This document shows positions 43,088 to 51,783 of a DNA stretch of 64,000 nucleotides, piece after piece. Position numbers and translations under genes: made by a program. The DNA is from Flavobacterium palustre (lineage in GTDB: Bacteria; Bacteroidota; Bacteroidia; Flavobacteriales; Flavobacteriaceae): NCBI RefSeq assembly GCF_014639535.1, contig NZ_BMGA01000003.1:411864-475863 (forward strand). Reading direction: 5' to 3'. The notes beneath the pieces are model-generated. The model was not told where the DNA came from and searched no databases. It saw nothing but the letters and a program-made list of their open reading frames with translations. Every line of letters begins with the position of its first letter. The stretch's first letter is position 1.

Positions 43088-46000
43088 TTACATATTCCGT
43101 CTGTACTGACCTCCTACCTCAAACAAAGCCGAGGTAATTTGTCCTAAAGAACATATTTTAGTCGCCTCCATCAAATAGCCAAATAAATTTTCATTGTTGA
43201 CAGCCGCTTGTTTTATGGCTTGCAATTGCTCTTTTACTTTATCCTGATTTCGTTGCTGTGAATTATTCAACACCTTGATCTGGTACTGCTTTTCTTCCTC
43301 AGTTGCCCGAATGACTTCGGCGGGAATTATCGTTGGTGAGCCTTTTGAATTTAAAAAAGTATTTACCCCAATTATTGGTAAGTTTCCGGTATGTTTTAAA
43401 TTTTCATAATACAAACTTTCTTCCTGAATTTTAGATCGCTGATACATGGTTTCCATTGCTCCCAAAACTCCTCCCCGCTCAGAAATTTTATCAAATTCCT
43501 CTAAAACGGCTGCCTCAACTAAATCAGTCAGTTCTTCGATAAGAAAAGAGCCTTGCATCGGATTTTCGTTTTTTGTCAAACCCAATTCTTTATTGATAAT
43601 AAGTTGGATTGCCATTGCCCTGCGCACCGATTCTTCGGTAGGCGTAGTTATTGCTTCGTCATAAGCATTGGTATGCAACGAATTACAATTATCATAAATA
43701 GCATACAAAGCCTGTAAAGTGGTTCGAATATCATTAAAATCAACTTCCTGAGCATGAAGGGAACGACCTGAAGTTTGAATATGGTATTTCAACATTTGCA
43801 CCCGTTCATTCGCATGGTATTTATTTTTCATGGCTTTCGCCCAAATTCTACGTGCCACCCTGCCAATTACGGCATATTCAGAATCTAATCCATTCGAAAA
43901 GAAAAAAGATAGATTAGCACCAAAATTGTTAATATCCATTCCGCGATTCAGGAAATATTCTACATAGGTAAATCCATTAGCCAGTGTAAAAGCCAGTTGC
44001 GTAATTGGATTAGCTCCTGCCTCAGCAATATGATAACCCGAAATAGAAACCGAATAAAAGTTTCTGACATTATTCGAAATAAAAAATTCCTGCACATCGC
44101 CCATCAATCGTAAAGCAAATTCGGTTGAAAAAATACAGGTGTTTTGCGCCTGGTCTTCTTTCAAAATATCAGCCTGAACGGTTCCACGCACTTGCGACAA
44201 AGTTCTTGTTTTTATCTCATTATAAACTTCCAGAGACAGAACTTCATCCCCGCTCACTCCTAAAAGCATCAATCCCAATCCGTTATTTCCTTCGGGCAAA
44301 TCTCCCTGATAACGAGGTCTTTCAATTCCTTTTTGTTCAAAAATGTGATTGATTTTTTCTTCTACCTCTTTCTCTAATTGATTGGCTTTGATATAAATTT
44401 CGCATTGCTGATCGATTGCAGCATTCATAAAAAAACCTAATACAATCGGAGCCGGACCATTAATAGTCATGCTTACCGAAGTCATGGGATGGAGCAAATC
44501 AAAACCGGAATATAACTTTTTAGCATCGTCCAAACAGCAAACAGCCACTCCTGCATTGCCTATTTTCCCGTAAATATCAGGACGTATATCGGGATCATTA
44601 CCATACAAAGTCACGCTATCAAAAGCAGTAGATAAACGTTTTGCCGAAAATCCTGAACTCAGATAATGAAAACGCCTGTTGGTTCGCTCCGGTCCTCCTT
44701 CTCCGGCAAACATTCGGGATAGATCTTCACCTTCTCTTTTAAAAGGATATATTCCTGCCGTGAACGGAAATTCACCGGGAACATTTTCCTGTAAAGACCA
44801 ATGAAGAATGGAGCCCCAATCCTCATATTTAGGCAAAGCAATTTTGGGAATTTGAGCATGAGAAAGCGAATCAGTATGGGTTGTTCGGTTTATTTCTTTA
44901 TCCCTAACCTTAAATGTATAAAACGGATTTTTGTATTTATTTACTTTTTCATTCCAACCGAGAATAATTTCCCAATTATGCTGCTCTAAATCTTTTTTTA
45001 ACTTATCAAATTGATTTAGTAAAAGATTGATAAAAATACGCTGGTCATTGTGCTCCACAAGCGCACTTGGAAAAACAGAATCATCATCGATTCCCGTTTC
45101 ATTAATAAGTGGTATTTTACCGCAAACGCTTTCCAAAGTTTTAAATATGCCGTATAATTTTTGAGCAATTTCCTGTTGACTTTTTGCATTTTCATCATAA
45201 TTACGAATCGTTTCGACAATTTCGGAAAGATAACGTGTTCTTTGTGGAGGAATCACGTAAACCTTCTCATTGGTTTCTGATTTCGCTTTGAAAGTGGAAA
45301 ACAAATCAGCATTTGTTTTTTCAACTATAGCATTCATTACCGCCTGATACAATCGATCCATTCCTGAATCGTTAAACTGGGATGCCATTGTACCAAAAAC
45401 AGGAAGATCGTCTAAATTAGTATCCCAAAGATTATGATTGCGTTGAAATTGTTTTTTCACATCCCGCAAGGCATCGGGAGCGCCTCGTTTGTCAAATTTA
45501 TTGATAGCCACGACATTAGCAAAATCAAGCATATCAATTTTTTCCAATTGGGTAGCAGCACCAAATTCCGGCGTCATCACATACAAAGCTACATCGGCAT
45601 AATCCACAATCTCGGTATCTGACTGACCAATCCCCGAAGTTTCAACAATAATAATATCATATTGAGCTGCCTTTAAAACCTGAATAGCATCCTGAATCGA
45701 TTTTGACAAAGCCTTATTGGATTCTCTGGTAGCCAATGAACGCATATACACCTGGGAATTATTAATAGCATTCATTCGAATTCGGTCACCCAATAAAGCA
45801 CCTCCTGTTTTACGTTTTGAGGGATCAACCGAAATTATTCCCACGGTTTTCTCCGGAAAATCAATAAGGAACCGTCTAACAAATTCGTCCATCAAAGAAG
45901 ATTTCCCTGCTCCTCCGGTACCTGTAATTCCCAGAACGGGAACTTTACTATTGGCAGTCATTTGAACAATCGAACCTAAAACAGTTTTCGCTGCATCAGG

Positions 46001-46519
46001 AAAATTTTCGGCTGCCGAAATAATTCTTGCAATCGCTGATGTATTTTTTGTTTTTAGAAGACTTATTTCATCATGTAACTCATTACCAATAGGAAAATCA
46101 GAACGTTGCAATAAATCATTAATCATTCCTTGCAATCCCAATCTTCTGCCATCATCAGGGGAATAAATTGCGGTAATTCCGTAAGCCTGCAATTCTGCAA
46201 TTTCCGAAGGCAAAATAACGCCACCGCCACCACCAAATATTTTGATATGCCCTGCTCTTTTTTGCTGCAGCAAATCATAGATATATTTAAAAAACTCATT
46301 GTGCCCGCCCTGATAAGAAGTAATCGCAATGGCGTTAACATCTTCCTGAATGGCTGTATTGACTATTTCGGCTGCGCTTCTATCGTGTCCCAAATGAATA
46401 ACTTCCACACCACTGGCCTGCATAATTCTGCGCATAATGTTAATTGCCGCATCGTGACCGTCAAACAAAGCAGCTGCGGTTACAATTCTTATTTTATTTT
46501 TAGGATGATACACTTTCAT
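43088..46519 (-). CDS. icmF: Fused isobutyryl-CoA mutase (IcmF)
   Basis: 1143-residue fusion of a B12-binding domain, a MeaB-like G-protein chaperone and an acyl-CoA mutase. Residues 1-135 bind cobalamin (DGHD at 20-23 with the His ligand). Walker [10 protein letters not shown] is at 200-208, followed by [10 protein letters not shown] for guanine specificity. The mutase part shows [20 protein letters not shown] and [16 protein letters not shown], the IcmF signature rather than that of methylmalonyl-CoA mutase. It interconverts isobutyryl- and n-butyryl-CoA using adenosylcobalamin. Single gene. Confidence 0.92.
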   Translation of the reverse strand: MKVYHPKNKIRIVTAAALFDGHDAAINIMRRIMQASGVEVIHLGHDRSAAEIVNTAIQEDVNAIAITSYQGGHNEFFKYIYDLLQQKRAGHIKIFGGGGGVILPSEIAELQAYGITAIYSPDDGRRLGLQGMINDLLQRSDFPIGNELHDEISLLKTKNTSAIARIISAAENFPDAAKTVLGSIVQMTANSKVPVLGITGTGGAGKSSLMDEFVRRFLIDFPEKTVGIISVDPSKRKTGGALLGDRIRMNAINNSQVYMRSLATRESNKALSKSIQDAIQVLKAAQYDIIIVETSGIGQSDTEIVDYADVALYVMTPEFGAATQLEKIDMLDFANVVAINKFDKRGAPDALRDVKKQFQRNHNLWDTNLDDLPVFGTMASQFNDSGMDRLYQAVMNAIVEKTNADLFSTFKAKSETNEKVYVIPPQRTRYLSEIVETIRNYDENAKSQQEIAQKLYGIFKTLESVCGKIPLINETGIDDDSVFPSALVEHNDQRIFINLLLNQFDKLKKDLEQHNWEIILGWNEKVNKYKNPFYTFKVRDKEINRTTHTDSLSHAQIPKIALPKYEDWGSILHWSLQENVPGEFPFTAGIYPFKREGEDLSRMFAGEGGPERTNRRFHYLSSGFSAKRLSTAFDSVTLYGNDPDIRPDIYGKIGNAGVAVCCLDDAKKLYSGFDLLHPMTSVSMTINGPAPIVLGFFMNAAIDQQCEIYIKANQLEKEVEEKINHIFEQKGIERPRYQGDLPEGNNGLGLMLLGVSGDEVLSLEVYNEIKTRTLSQVRGTVQADILKEDQAQNTCIFSTEFALRLMGDVQEFFISNNVRNFYSVSISGYHIAEAGANPITQLAFTLANGFTYVEYFLNRGMDINNFGANLSFFFSNGLDSEYAVIGRVARRIWAKAMKNKYHANERVQMLKYHIQTSGRSLHAQEVDFNDIRTTLQALYAIYDNCNSLHTNAYDEAITTPTEESVRRAMAIQLIINKELGLTKNENPMQGSFLIEELTDLVEAAVLEEFDKISERGGVLGAMETMYQRSKIQEESLYYENLKHTGNLPIIGVNTFLNSKGSPTIIPAEVIRATEEEKQYQIKVLNNSQQRNQDKVKEQLQAIKQAAVNNENLFGYLMEATKICSLGQITSALFEVGGQYRRNM

Positions 46520-46614
46520 TTGAATCAGAATTTGAATTTCAATTAATTATGCCTAAAAAACACTTTTATCCGGAACGAATTAAGCCACTTTTTCAAAACA
46601 AAACGATGTTTGTG

Positions 46615-46622
46615 TATCTTTG
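46615..46622 (+). promoter_or_regulatory. Candidate -7 element of the DUF4197 gene
   Basis: TATCTTTG matches TAnnTTTG, 25 bases before the ATG at 46648. Confidence 0.5.
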
Positions 46623-46647
46623 ACCAAAATCTAATACACATAAAGTT

Positions 46648-47355
46648 ATGAAAAAAATCGCTCTGTTTTTTATATGTTTCACTCTAATTAGTTGTGCCGA
46701 AATGCAACAGGTTTTAAGTCAATTACCACAAACCGGAACTACCGGAATGATTGATATTTCAGGCGGATTAAAAGAAGCCCTGAATAATGGTATTACAAAA
46801 CAAGTAAGTAAATTGACAGCCACAGACGGTTTTTATAAAAACGAAGCGGTTAAAATTTTACTCCCTGAAGAGTTGAGAAAAGTTGATTCCGGATTAAGAA
46901 GAATTGGATTAAGTTCGTTAGCTGATGAAGGATTAAAAGTAATGAATCGTGCGGCCGAAGGCGCGGTAAAAGAAGCTACTCCTATTTTTGTAGATGCGGT
47001 AAGAAATATGTCCTTTACTGATGCTAAAGGAATTTTGATGGGAAATGAAAGTTCAGCGACCACTTACTTACAAAACAGCACTTCGACAGCTTTATACGGA
47101 AAATTCAACCCAGTTATCAAAAGTTCGTTTTCAAAAGTGGGTGCTGATAAAGTTTGGCAAAATATCATCACTAAATACAATAGCATTCCATTAGTGAGCA
47201 AGGTAAATCCTGACCTGACTGACTACGTGACGAATCAGGCCATGAAAGGAGTTTTTAAAATGGTCGCGGTTGAAGAAAAAAACATCCGTACGAATATTAG
47301 CGCCAGAACATCGCCATTGTTACAAAGAGTTTTTGCGTTACAAGACAAAAAATAA
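46648..47355 (+). CDS. DUF4197 lipoprotein
   Basis: 235 residues with a lipoprotein signal ending LISCAEMQQ (Cys16). The body is helical with GLKEALNNGITKQVSKLTA, GFYKNEAVKILLPEELRKVD and FNPVIKSSFSKVGADKVWQN, the DUF4197 hallmarks. These periplasmic proteins have no established function. Stand-alone gene between icmF and purU. Confidence 0.88.
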   Translation: MKKIALFFICFTLISCAEMQQVLSQLPQTGTTGMIDISGGLKEALNNGITKQVSKLTATDGFYKNEAVKILLPEELRKVDSGLRRIGLSSLADEGLKVMNRAAEGAVKEATPIFVDAVRNMSFTDAKGILMGNESSATTYLQNSTSTALYGKFNPVIKSSFSKVGADKVWQNIITKYNSIPLVSKVNPDLTDYVTNQAMKGVFKMVAVEEKNIRTNISARTSPLLQRVFALQDKK

Positions 47356-47391
47356 AAGTGTTAAGCACTTAAACAAACAGGTGAAACAGCA

Positions 47392-47422
47392 TTTGTTTTG
47401 TAAAAAAATAAGTTTAGTTTTG
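47392..47422 (+). promoter_or_regulatory. Promoter of purU
   Basis: TTTG (47392-47395), 19-base spacer, TAGTTTTG (47415-47422), a full match to the Bacteroidota consensus, 67 bases before the ATG. Confidence 0.65.
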
Positions 47423-47489
47423 AATCCTTTAGAACTTCAATAAAAATTGATTTCAACAGACTTTCTTGAAATCATGAAATAATTATAAA

Positions 47490-48344
47490 ATGCAAAAAAT
47501 AACGATACTTATCCATTGTGAGGATCAAAAAGGAATTATCGCTTCTGTAACCAATTATATTGCAGGAATCGAGGGAAATATCATTTATCTGGATCAGCAT
47601 GTTGATGCAAATGAAAATGTATTTTTCATGCGCTTAGAATGTGAATTCAGCACCCAAAACTGGGATTTAGAATTAATCAAAAAAGATTTTCAAGCCAATC
47701 TGGCCGATAAATTCAATATGTCCTGGGAAATCTATACTCAGGAATACAAACCCCGAATGGCGCTTTTTATTTCTAAATACGACCATTGTTTGTACGACCT
47801 TTTAGGACGTTACAGTGCCGGGGAATTACCGCTGGAAATTCCGTTAATTATTAGCAACCATGAGGATTTAAAAGGAGTAGCCCAACGTTTCGATATTCCG
47901 TTTCACCATGTTCCTTTTACTAAAAACATCAAGGAAGAAGGCGAAAAACAACAAATAGCCTTATTGAAAGAATACGACATCAATTTTATTGTTTTGGCCC
48001 GATACATGCAAATTATCACGCCAAAACTAATTGAGTTGTATAAAAACAGAATCATCAATATCCACCACTCTTTCTTACCTGCATTCCCGGGAGCAAAACC
48101 GTATCATTCGGCTTTTGCCCGAGGCGTAAAAATTATTGGCGCAACCAGTCATTATGTAACTGAAGAGTTAGATGAAGGACCAATTATTGAACAAGACATC
48201 ACCAGAGTTTCTCATAGTCATTCCATCGAAGATTTCATTGTTAAAGGACGTGACCTGGAGCGCAGCGTATTGGCAAGAGCTGTAAAACTGCATGCTGAAC
48301 GTAAAACTATGGTTTACAACAACAAAACAGTTATTTTCTCTTAA
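47490..48344 (+). CDS. purU: Formyltetrahydrofolate deformylase
   Basis: 284-residue enzyme releasing formate from 10-formyl-tetrahydrofolate, balancing one-carbon pools. The N-terminal ACT domain (TILIHCEDQKGIIASVTNYI) is followed by a formyl-transferase-like domain with IINIHHSFLPAFPGAKPYH and TEELDEGPIIEQD, supplying the Asn, His and Asp catalytic residues. The usual length is about 280. Confidence 0.95.
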   Translation: MQKITILIHCEDQKGIIASVTNYIAGIEGNIIYLDQHVDANENVFFMRLECEFSTQNWDLELIKKDFQANLADKFNMSWEIYTQEYKPRMALFISKYDHCLYDLLGRYSAGELPLEIPLIISNHEDLKGVAQRFDIPFHHVPFTKNIKEEGEKQQIALLKEYDINFIVLARYMQIITPKLIELYKNRIINIHHSFLPAFPGAKPYHSAFARGVKIIGATSHYVTEELDEGPIIEQDITRVSHSHSIEDFIVKGRDLERSVLARAVKLHAERKTMVYNNKTVIFS

Positions 48345-48454
48345 AGGGCTTTCGATTTTGTTAAACAACCGTTTAAATCTTAACGTATAACCAACAAAGT
48401 AATAACATATCCTTAACAGCTTTTCCCGCCGTTATGTGGCATCTTTGCAATGTA

Positions 48455-48536
48455 ATGAACTGGTTATTTATTATATTTGGTTTTGGTTAGTTAAAACAAG
48501 TGCTAGTATTTTTAAATACTGGCACTTCTTTTTTTT
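48455..48536 (+). ncRNA. Candidate short transcript with 11-codon ORF and strong terminator
   Basis: In the 371-base gap after purU. CATCTTTG (48440-48447), one base from the -7 consensus, precedes ATG at 48455, which opens MNWLFIIFGFG and stops at 48490. Eight bases on, AAGTGCTAGTATTT (48498-48511) pairs with AAATACTGGCACTT (48514-48527), including one G-U pair that forms only on the plus strand, followed by a T-tract to 48536. The result would be a free-standing RNA of about 85 bases. It could be an sRNA, or encode a tiny hydrophobic peptide. Confidence 0.45.
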
Positions 48537-48691
48537 AAGAACATAAGATTGGTTCTTTTTCGTAAAAAACAACATTTTACGGCAATATCTTTAGCTTAGC
48601 AAGTTTAGTATTATTCTTAATTTTTGGCCCAAAACTCCTTTAAATTGCTAAACTTAACATAAAAAACTAGGTTTTAAATGTTATGTTAATG

Positions 48692-48699
48692 TAAATTTG
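48692..48699 (+). promoter_or_regulatory. Candidate -7 element of the 46-residue ORF
   Basis: TAAATTTG matches TAnnTTTG, 16 bases before the ATG at 48716. Confidence 0.45.
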
Positions 48700-48715
48700 C
48701 GAAAAATTTACTGTT

Positions 48716-48856
48716 ATGAATGGACTTTTGAAAGAGACGAGTGAAATTGAAAAACTACAGGAAGAATTTAAAATCCTGACTCAAATAAAACAAAAAAAAG
48801 CTGCTACAACTAAAAATGAGCAGGAAGAATTAATTCTGGAAGAATGCGAATTATAA
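48716..48856 (+). CDS. Small charged protein, 46 residues
   Basis: ATG to TAA with a -7 element at the expected distance. The product starts MNGLLKETSEIEKLQEEFKI and continues as a Glu/Lys-rich, probably single-helix or coiled-coil peptide ending LEECEL. No family recognised. Its last 6 bases overlap the end of the convergent substrate-binding-protein gene: the shared TTATAA carries both stop codons. It may equally be a chance frame, but the promoter and composition favour a real gene. Confidence 0.5.
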   Translation: MNGLLKETSEIEKLQEEFKILTQIKQKKAATTKNEQEELILEECEL

Positions 48857-49660
48857 CTTTTGATGTAATTCTTTAAAATAATCAAACGCTTTTAACAACC
48901 GGCTTCCATGCCAGGAAAACATTTCACCATCTACAAAAATACATTTTGTGGGATTAGTGATTTTTTCCATATCTAAAGCATCTTTTTCCTTAAAAGGATA
49001 AGGTTCTGAGGACAAAAAAACATAGTCCAAATCTCCATTGGTATTTAGTTTTTGAAGTTCTATTTCAGGATATCTCTGTTGTTTTGCAAACGCATTTTCA
49101 AAATGATTCAATTGCAATAATTCGTTAATAAAATTACCGGAACCCGCTACCATATATGGATTTTTCCAAATAAAATAAGCTACTTTTTTTACAGGTTTGC
49201 CTTGAATAAAATCTTTAAAATCACTGAAAGCTAACGCCAGTTTTTTGTTCCAATTTTCAGTTTCTGTAACACAATCAAAGAGTTTCCCAAAATCACTTAT
49301 CATTTTAAAATTATCTTCAACTGTAACAATATCAGTTACCCAAACAGGACATATTGTTCGAAGAGTTTCTACTATTTCTAAGGTGTTTTCTTCTTTATTG
49401 CAAATAATAACATCAGGTTCTAAGGCGCGAATCTTATCATAATCCACTTTTTTTGTTCCACCCACAATTGCTTTTTTGAATTTTAAATCCTTTGGATGCA
49501 CGCAGAATTTAGTAATTCCGACAATATTGGATTCTAAACCTAAATCAACCAATAATTCAGTTTGCGAAGGCACTAAAGAAATGATTCTTTGTGGTACTTT
49601 ATCAAAAACATGCAAAGTTCCTATATCGTCGATTAATGAGAAATTCTTCAATTGATTCAA
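48851..49660 (-). CDS. Helical-backbone metal receptor (BtuF-like substrate-binding protein) without signal peptide
   Basis: 269 residues of the periplasmic-binding fold used for B12, heme and siderophores: PQRIISLVPSQTELLVDLG, GITKFCVHP, KIRALEPDVIICNKEENT, VAYFIWKNPYMVAGSGNFIN. The start is a TTG (49660 or, less likely, 49651) because no ATG fits, and neither start gives a signal peptide or lipobox, so the product appears cytoplasmic. No permease or ATPase is adjacent. Such signal-less homologues are known in Bacteroidota without assigned function. Confidence 0.82.
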   Translation of the reverse strand: MNQLKNFSLIDDIGTLHVFDKVPQRIISLVPSQTELLVDLGLESNIVGITKFCVHPKDLKFKKAIVGGTKKVDYDKIRALEPDVIICNKEENTLEIVETLRTICPVWVTDIVTVEDNFKMISDFGKLFDCVTETENWNKKLALAFSDFKDFIQGKPVKKVAYFIWKNPYMVAGSGNFINELLQLNHFENAFAKQQRYPEIELQKLNTNGDLDYVFLSSEPYPFKEKDALDMEKITNPTKCIFVDGEMFSWHGSRLLKAFDYFKELHQKL

Positions 49661-49675
49661 TTTAAAAATTTGAAT

Positions 49676-49712
49676 AAAAAAACCATTAAAAAGCTAGGCT
49701 CTCTAATGGTTT
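49676..49712 (-). terminator. Terminator after pyrF
   Basis: On the minus strand AAACCATTA pairs with TAATGGTTT across a 15-base loop and is followed by a T-run. It lies between pyrF and the substrate-binding gene. Confidence 0.75.
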
Positions 49713-49738
49713 GATATGTTCACAACTTCATTTATATT

Positions 49739-50584
49739 TTAAGACTGTAATATAGCTTCCATTTCCTGTTGGATTTTCAAAGCTTCCGCTCTTGCTTTTT
49801 CAGCAAAATCAGCTTCTTTTGAAGCATAAATAATCCCTCTTGAAGAATTGATTAACAATCCTACATTGGCATTCATTCCGTATTTACAAACTTCAGATAA
49901 ACTTCCTCCCTGAGCGCCCACACCCGGAACTAAAAGGAAACTATCAGGAACAATTTTTCTGATTTCAGTAAAATATTCCGCCTTTGTAGCTCCTACTACA
50001 TACATTAAATTCTCAGAATTCTTCCAGGTTTTAGAAGTTTCTAAAACGCGTTTATACAATTCTTTAGCTCCGCTCCGTTCGGCTTCGCCTCGGGTTCCAT
50101 CCACATCCAGTGTTTGAAAATCAAAAGCACCTTCGTTAGACGTTAATGCTAACATAATAGTATGTTTATCTTCGAAAGCTAAAAATGGCTCTACAGAATC
50201 TTTTCCCATATAAGGTGCAACTGTGATACTATCAAAATTTAAATCTTCAAAAAAAGCCTTGGCATACATTGAAGAAGTATTTCCAATATCGCCACGTTTT
50301 GCATCGGCTATAGTAAAAATTTCCGGATGATTTTCGTTGATATAATTGATGGTTTTTTGCAAAGACATCCATCCTTTAATACCATAAGCTTCAAAAAAAG
50401 CGGTATTGGGTTTATAAGCAACAGCTAAATCGTGAGTAGCATCAATTATTGCTTTATTAAATTCAAAAATAGGATCTTCGAGTTCTAAAAAATGAGCTGG
50501 AATTTTATTCAAATCAACATCTAATCCTACGCATAAGAAAGATTTTTTGAGTTGGATTTGTTCAATTAACTGTTGTGTAGTCAT
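49739..50584 (-). CDS. pyrF: Orotidine 5'-phosphate decarboxylase
   Basis: 281-residue enzyme of UMP synthesis, decarboxylating OMP. The substrate Asp is in [13 protein letters not shown], the catalytic charge network in [13 protein letters not shown], the phosphate loop in VPGVGAQGG and the end of the barrel in [11 protein letters not shown]. Length fits the long (type 2) form. A TAACTTTG -7 element (50605-50612) lies just upstream. Confidence 0.95.
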   Translation of the reverse strand: MTTQQLIEQIQLKKSFLCVGLDVDLNKIPAHFLELEDPIFEFNKAIIDATHDLAVAYKPNTAFFEAYGIKGWMSLQKTINYINENHPEIFTIADAKRGDIGNTSSMYAKAFFEDLNFDSITVAPYMGKDSVEPFLAFEDKHTIMLALTSNEGAFDFQTLDVDGTRGEAERSGAKELYKRVLETSKTWKNSENLMYVVGATKAEYFTEIRKIVPDSFLLVPGVGAQGGSLSEVCKYGMNANVGLLINSSRGIIYASKEADFAEKARAEALKIQQEMEAILQS

Positions 50585-50604
50585 TTATTTTTATTTTCAA
50601 AACG

Positions 50605-50612
50605 CAAAGTTA
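50605..50612 (-). promoter_or_regulatory. Candidate -7 element of pyrF
   Basis: CAAAGTTA reads TAACTTTG on the minus strand, 20 bases before the ATG at 50584. Confidence 0.5.
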
Positions 50613-50690
50613 CAAAGCCAATTGTAATTAATATAAGAATTGTATAAGTTTCTCTGAAAATTCTATAATAGAAGTAAATTACGGCAAAAC

Positions 50691-50698
50691 TAACTTTG
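50691..50698 (+). promoter_or_regulatory. Candidate -7 element of the AraC-type gene
   Basis: TAACTTTG matches TAnnTTTG, 59 bases before the TTG start. Confidence 0.45.
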
Positions 50699-50757
50699 AA
50701 AAACTATAAATTAATAAAGCTATTTATTACTTTTACTAAAACCCTAAAATAATAGCC

Positions 50758-51321
50758 TTGAAATTATTTTTAAAAACGGACAGTCATTTTCTAATTAAGA
50801 AAATCTTAAAAGAGAAATTAGATGTTTTCAACATCAAATACAATCTTATTAATACCAACGAAATTTTATTTTTAGAAACAATTGATACGGAAACCTACGA
50901 AAAAATTGCTACGGTATTAAACGATTACGGATTTGAAATTATCGAAAATCAAAAAAATATCATTGTGCAAAAAATCAAAGAAACCATCATCGAAATGATT
51001 GCCAATGATCAAATTCCATCGGTAAAAAGTTCGGTTTATCTTGCCGAAAAACTCAATCACAGCTATGGGTACCTTTCTAATCTTTTTTCGGAGGTTACTT
51101 ATACTTCTATAGAGAATTTCATTATTCTTCAAAAAATTGAATACGTAAAAAAACTCATTACCCATCATAATTTGACCTTAACCGAGATTGCGTTCAAACT
51201 CAACTATTCGAGTGTGGCGCATTTAAGTTCGCAATTTAAAAATACAACCGGAATCACACCTTCAGCTTTTCAGCGAATACTAAAAAAGCGCAGCGAAATT
51301 AACAATCAAAATATCAACTAA
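50758..51321 (+). CDS. AraC-family regulator
   Basis: 187 residues from a TTG start (no suitable ATG). The first 80 residues are a small domain of unknown kind. The C-terminal half is an AraC double helix-turn-helix: SSVYLAEKLNHSYGYLSNLF, TSIENFIILQKIEYVKKLI, LTEIAFKLNYSSVAHLSSQF, TTGITPSAFQ. It is 12 bases upstream of a receiver gene and a CHASE3 kinase gene, so the three form one signalling unit. Confidence 0.87.
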   Translation: MKLFLKTDSHFLIKKILKEKLDVFNIKYNLINTNEILFLETIDTETYEKIATVLNDYGFEIIENQKNIIVQKIKETIIEMIANDQIPSVKSSVYLAEKLNHSYGYLSNLFSEVTYTSIENFIILQKIEYVKKLITHHNLTLTEIAFKLNYSSVAHLSSQFKNTTGITPSAFQRILKKRSEINNQNIN

Positions 51322-51333
51322 ACCCCAAGAAAC

Positions 51334-51780
51334 ATGCAAAAAGATTTCATCTTAATTACTCTTGCCGATGATGACGAAGACGACCGATTGTTTTTTACAG
51401 ATGCTTTTGAAGAATTAAAAATCAATACGGTAGTCAATACGGTAAATGACGGCGTGGCATTGATGAATTTCCTTAATGCTCCTGGAACCGTTTTACCTAA
51501 TATTATTTTCTTAGACTTAAATATGCCTTTAAAATCAGGGATTGAATGTTTGAAAGAAATTAAAGCCAATCCTAAATTTAAAGACATTGTAATTGCTATT
51601 TATTCGACTTCATCCTCAGAGGAAGACATTGAAAACACCTTTGTCTTAGGAGCGAATATTTATATAAAAAAACCGAGTCATTTTGGAAAACTGAAAGAGG
51701 TTTTATCAGAAGTGGTGACTTTAAACTGGCAATACATCACCTCGGGATTAAACAAAGATAATTTTTTATTACGGATGTAA
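51334..51780 (+). CDS. Single-domain response regulator (Rcp1-like receiver)
   Basis: 148 residues, receiver only, no output domain. Acidic cluster LADDDEDDRLFFTDAFEEL, phosphorylatable Asp in IIFLDLNMPLKSGIECLKEI, conserved Ser/Lys in YSTSSSEEDI and IYIKKPSHF. This long-insert receiver type usually pairs with PAS/CHASE3 or phytochrome kinases. It lies 3 bases before the kinase gene. Confidence 0.92.
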   Translation: MQKDFILITLADDDEDDRLFFTDAFEELKINTVVNTVNDGVALMNFLNAPGTVLPNIIFLDLNMPLKSGIECLKEIKANPKFKDIVIAIYSTSSSEEDIENTFVLGANIYIKKPSHFGKLKEVLSEVVTLNWQYITSGLNKDNFLLRM

Positions 51781-51783
51781 ATT

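Noticed and set aside
48359-48377. TTAAACAACCGTTTAA after purU as a fourth CarH-type operator
   Set aside because: Arms are 4 bases apart rather than 14, and it follows a gene end rather than a promoter.
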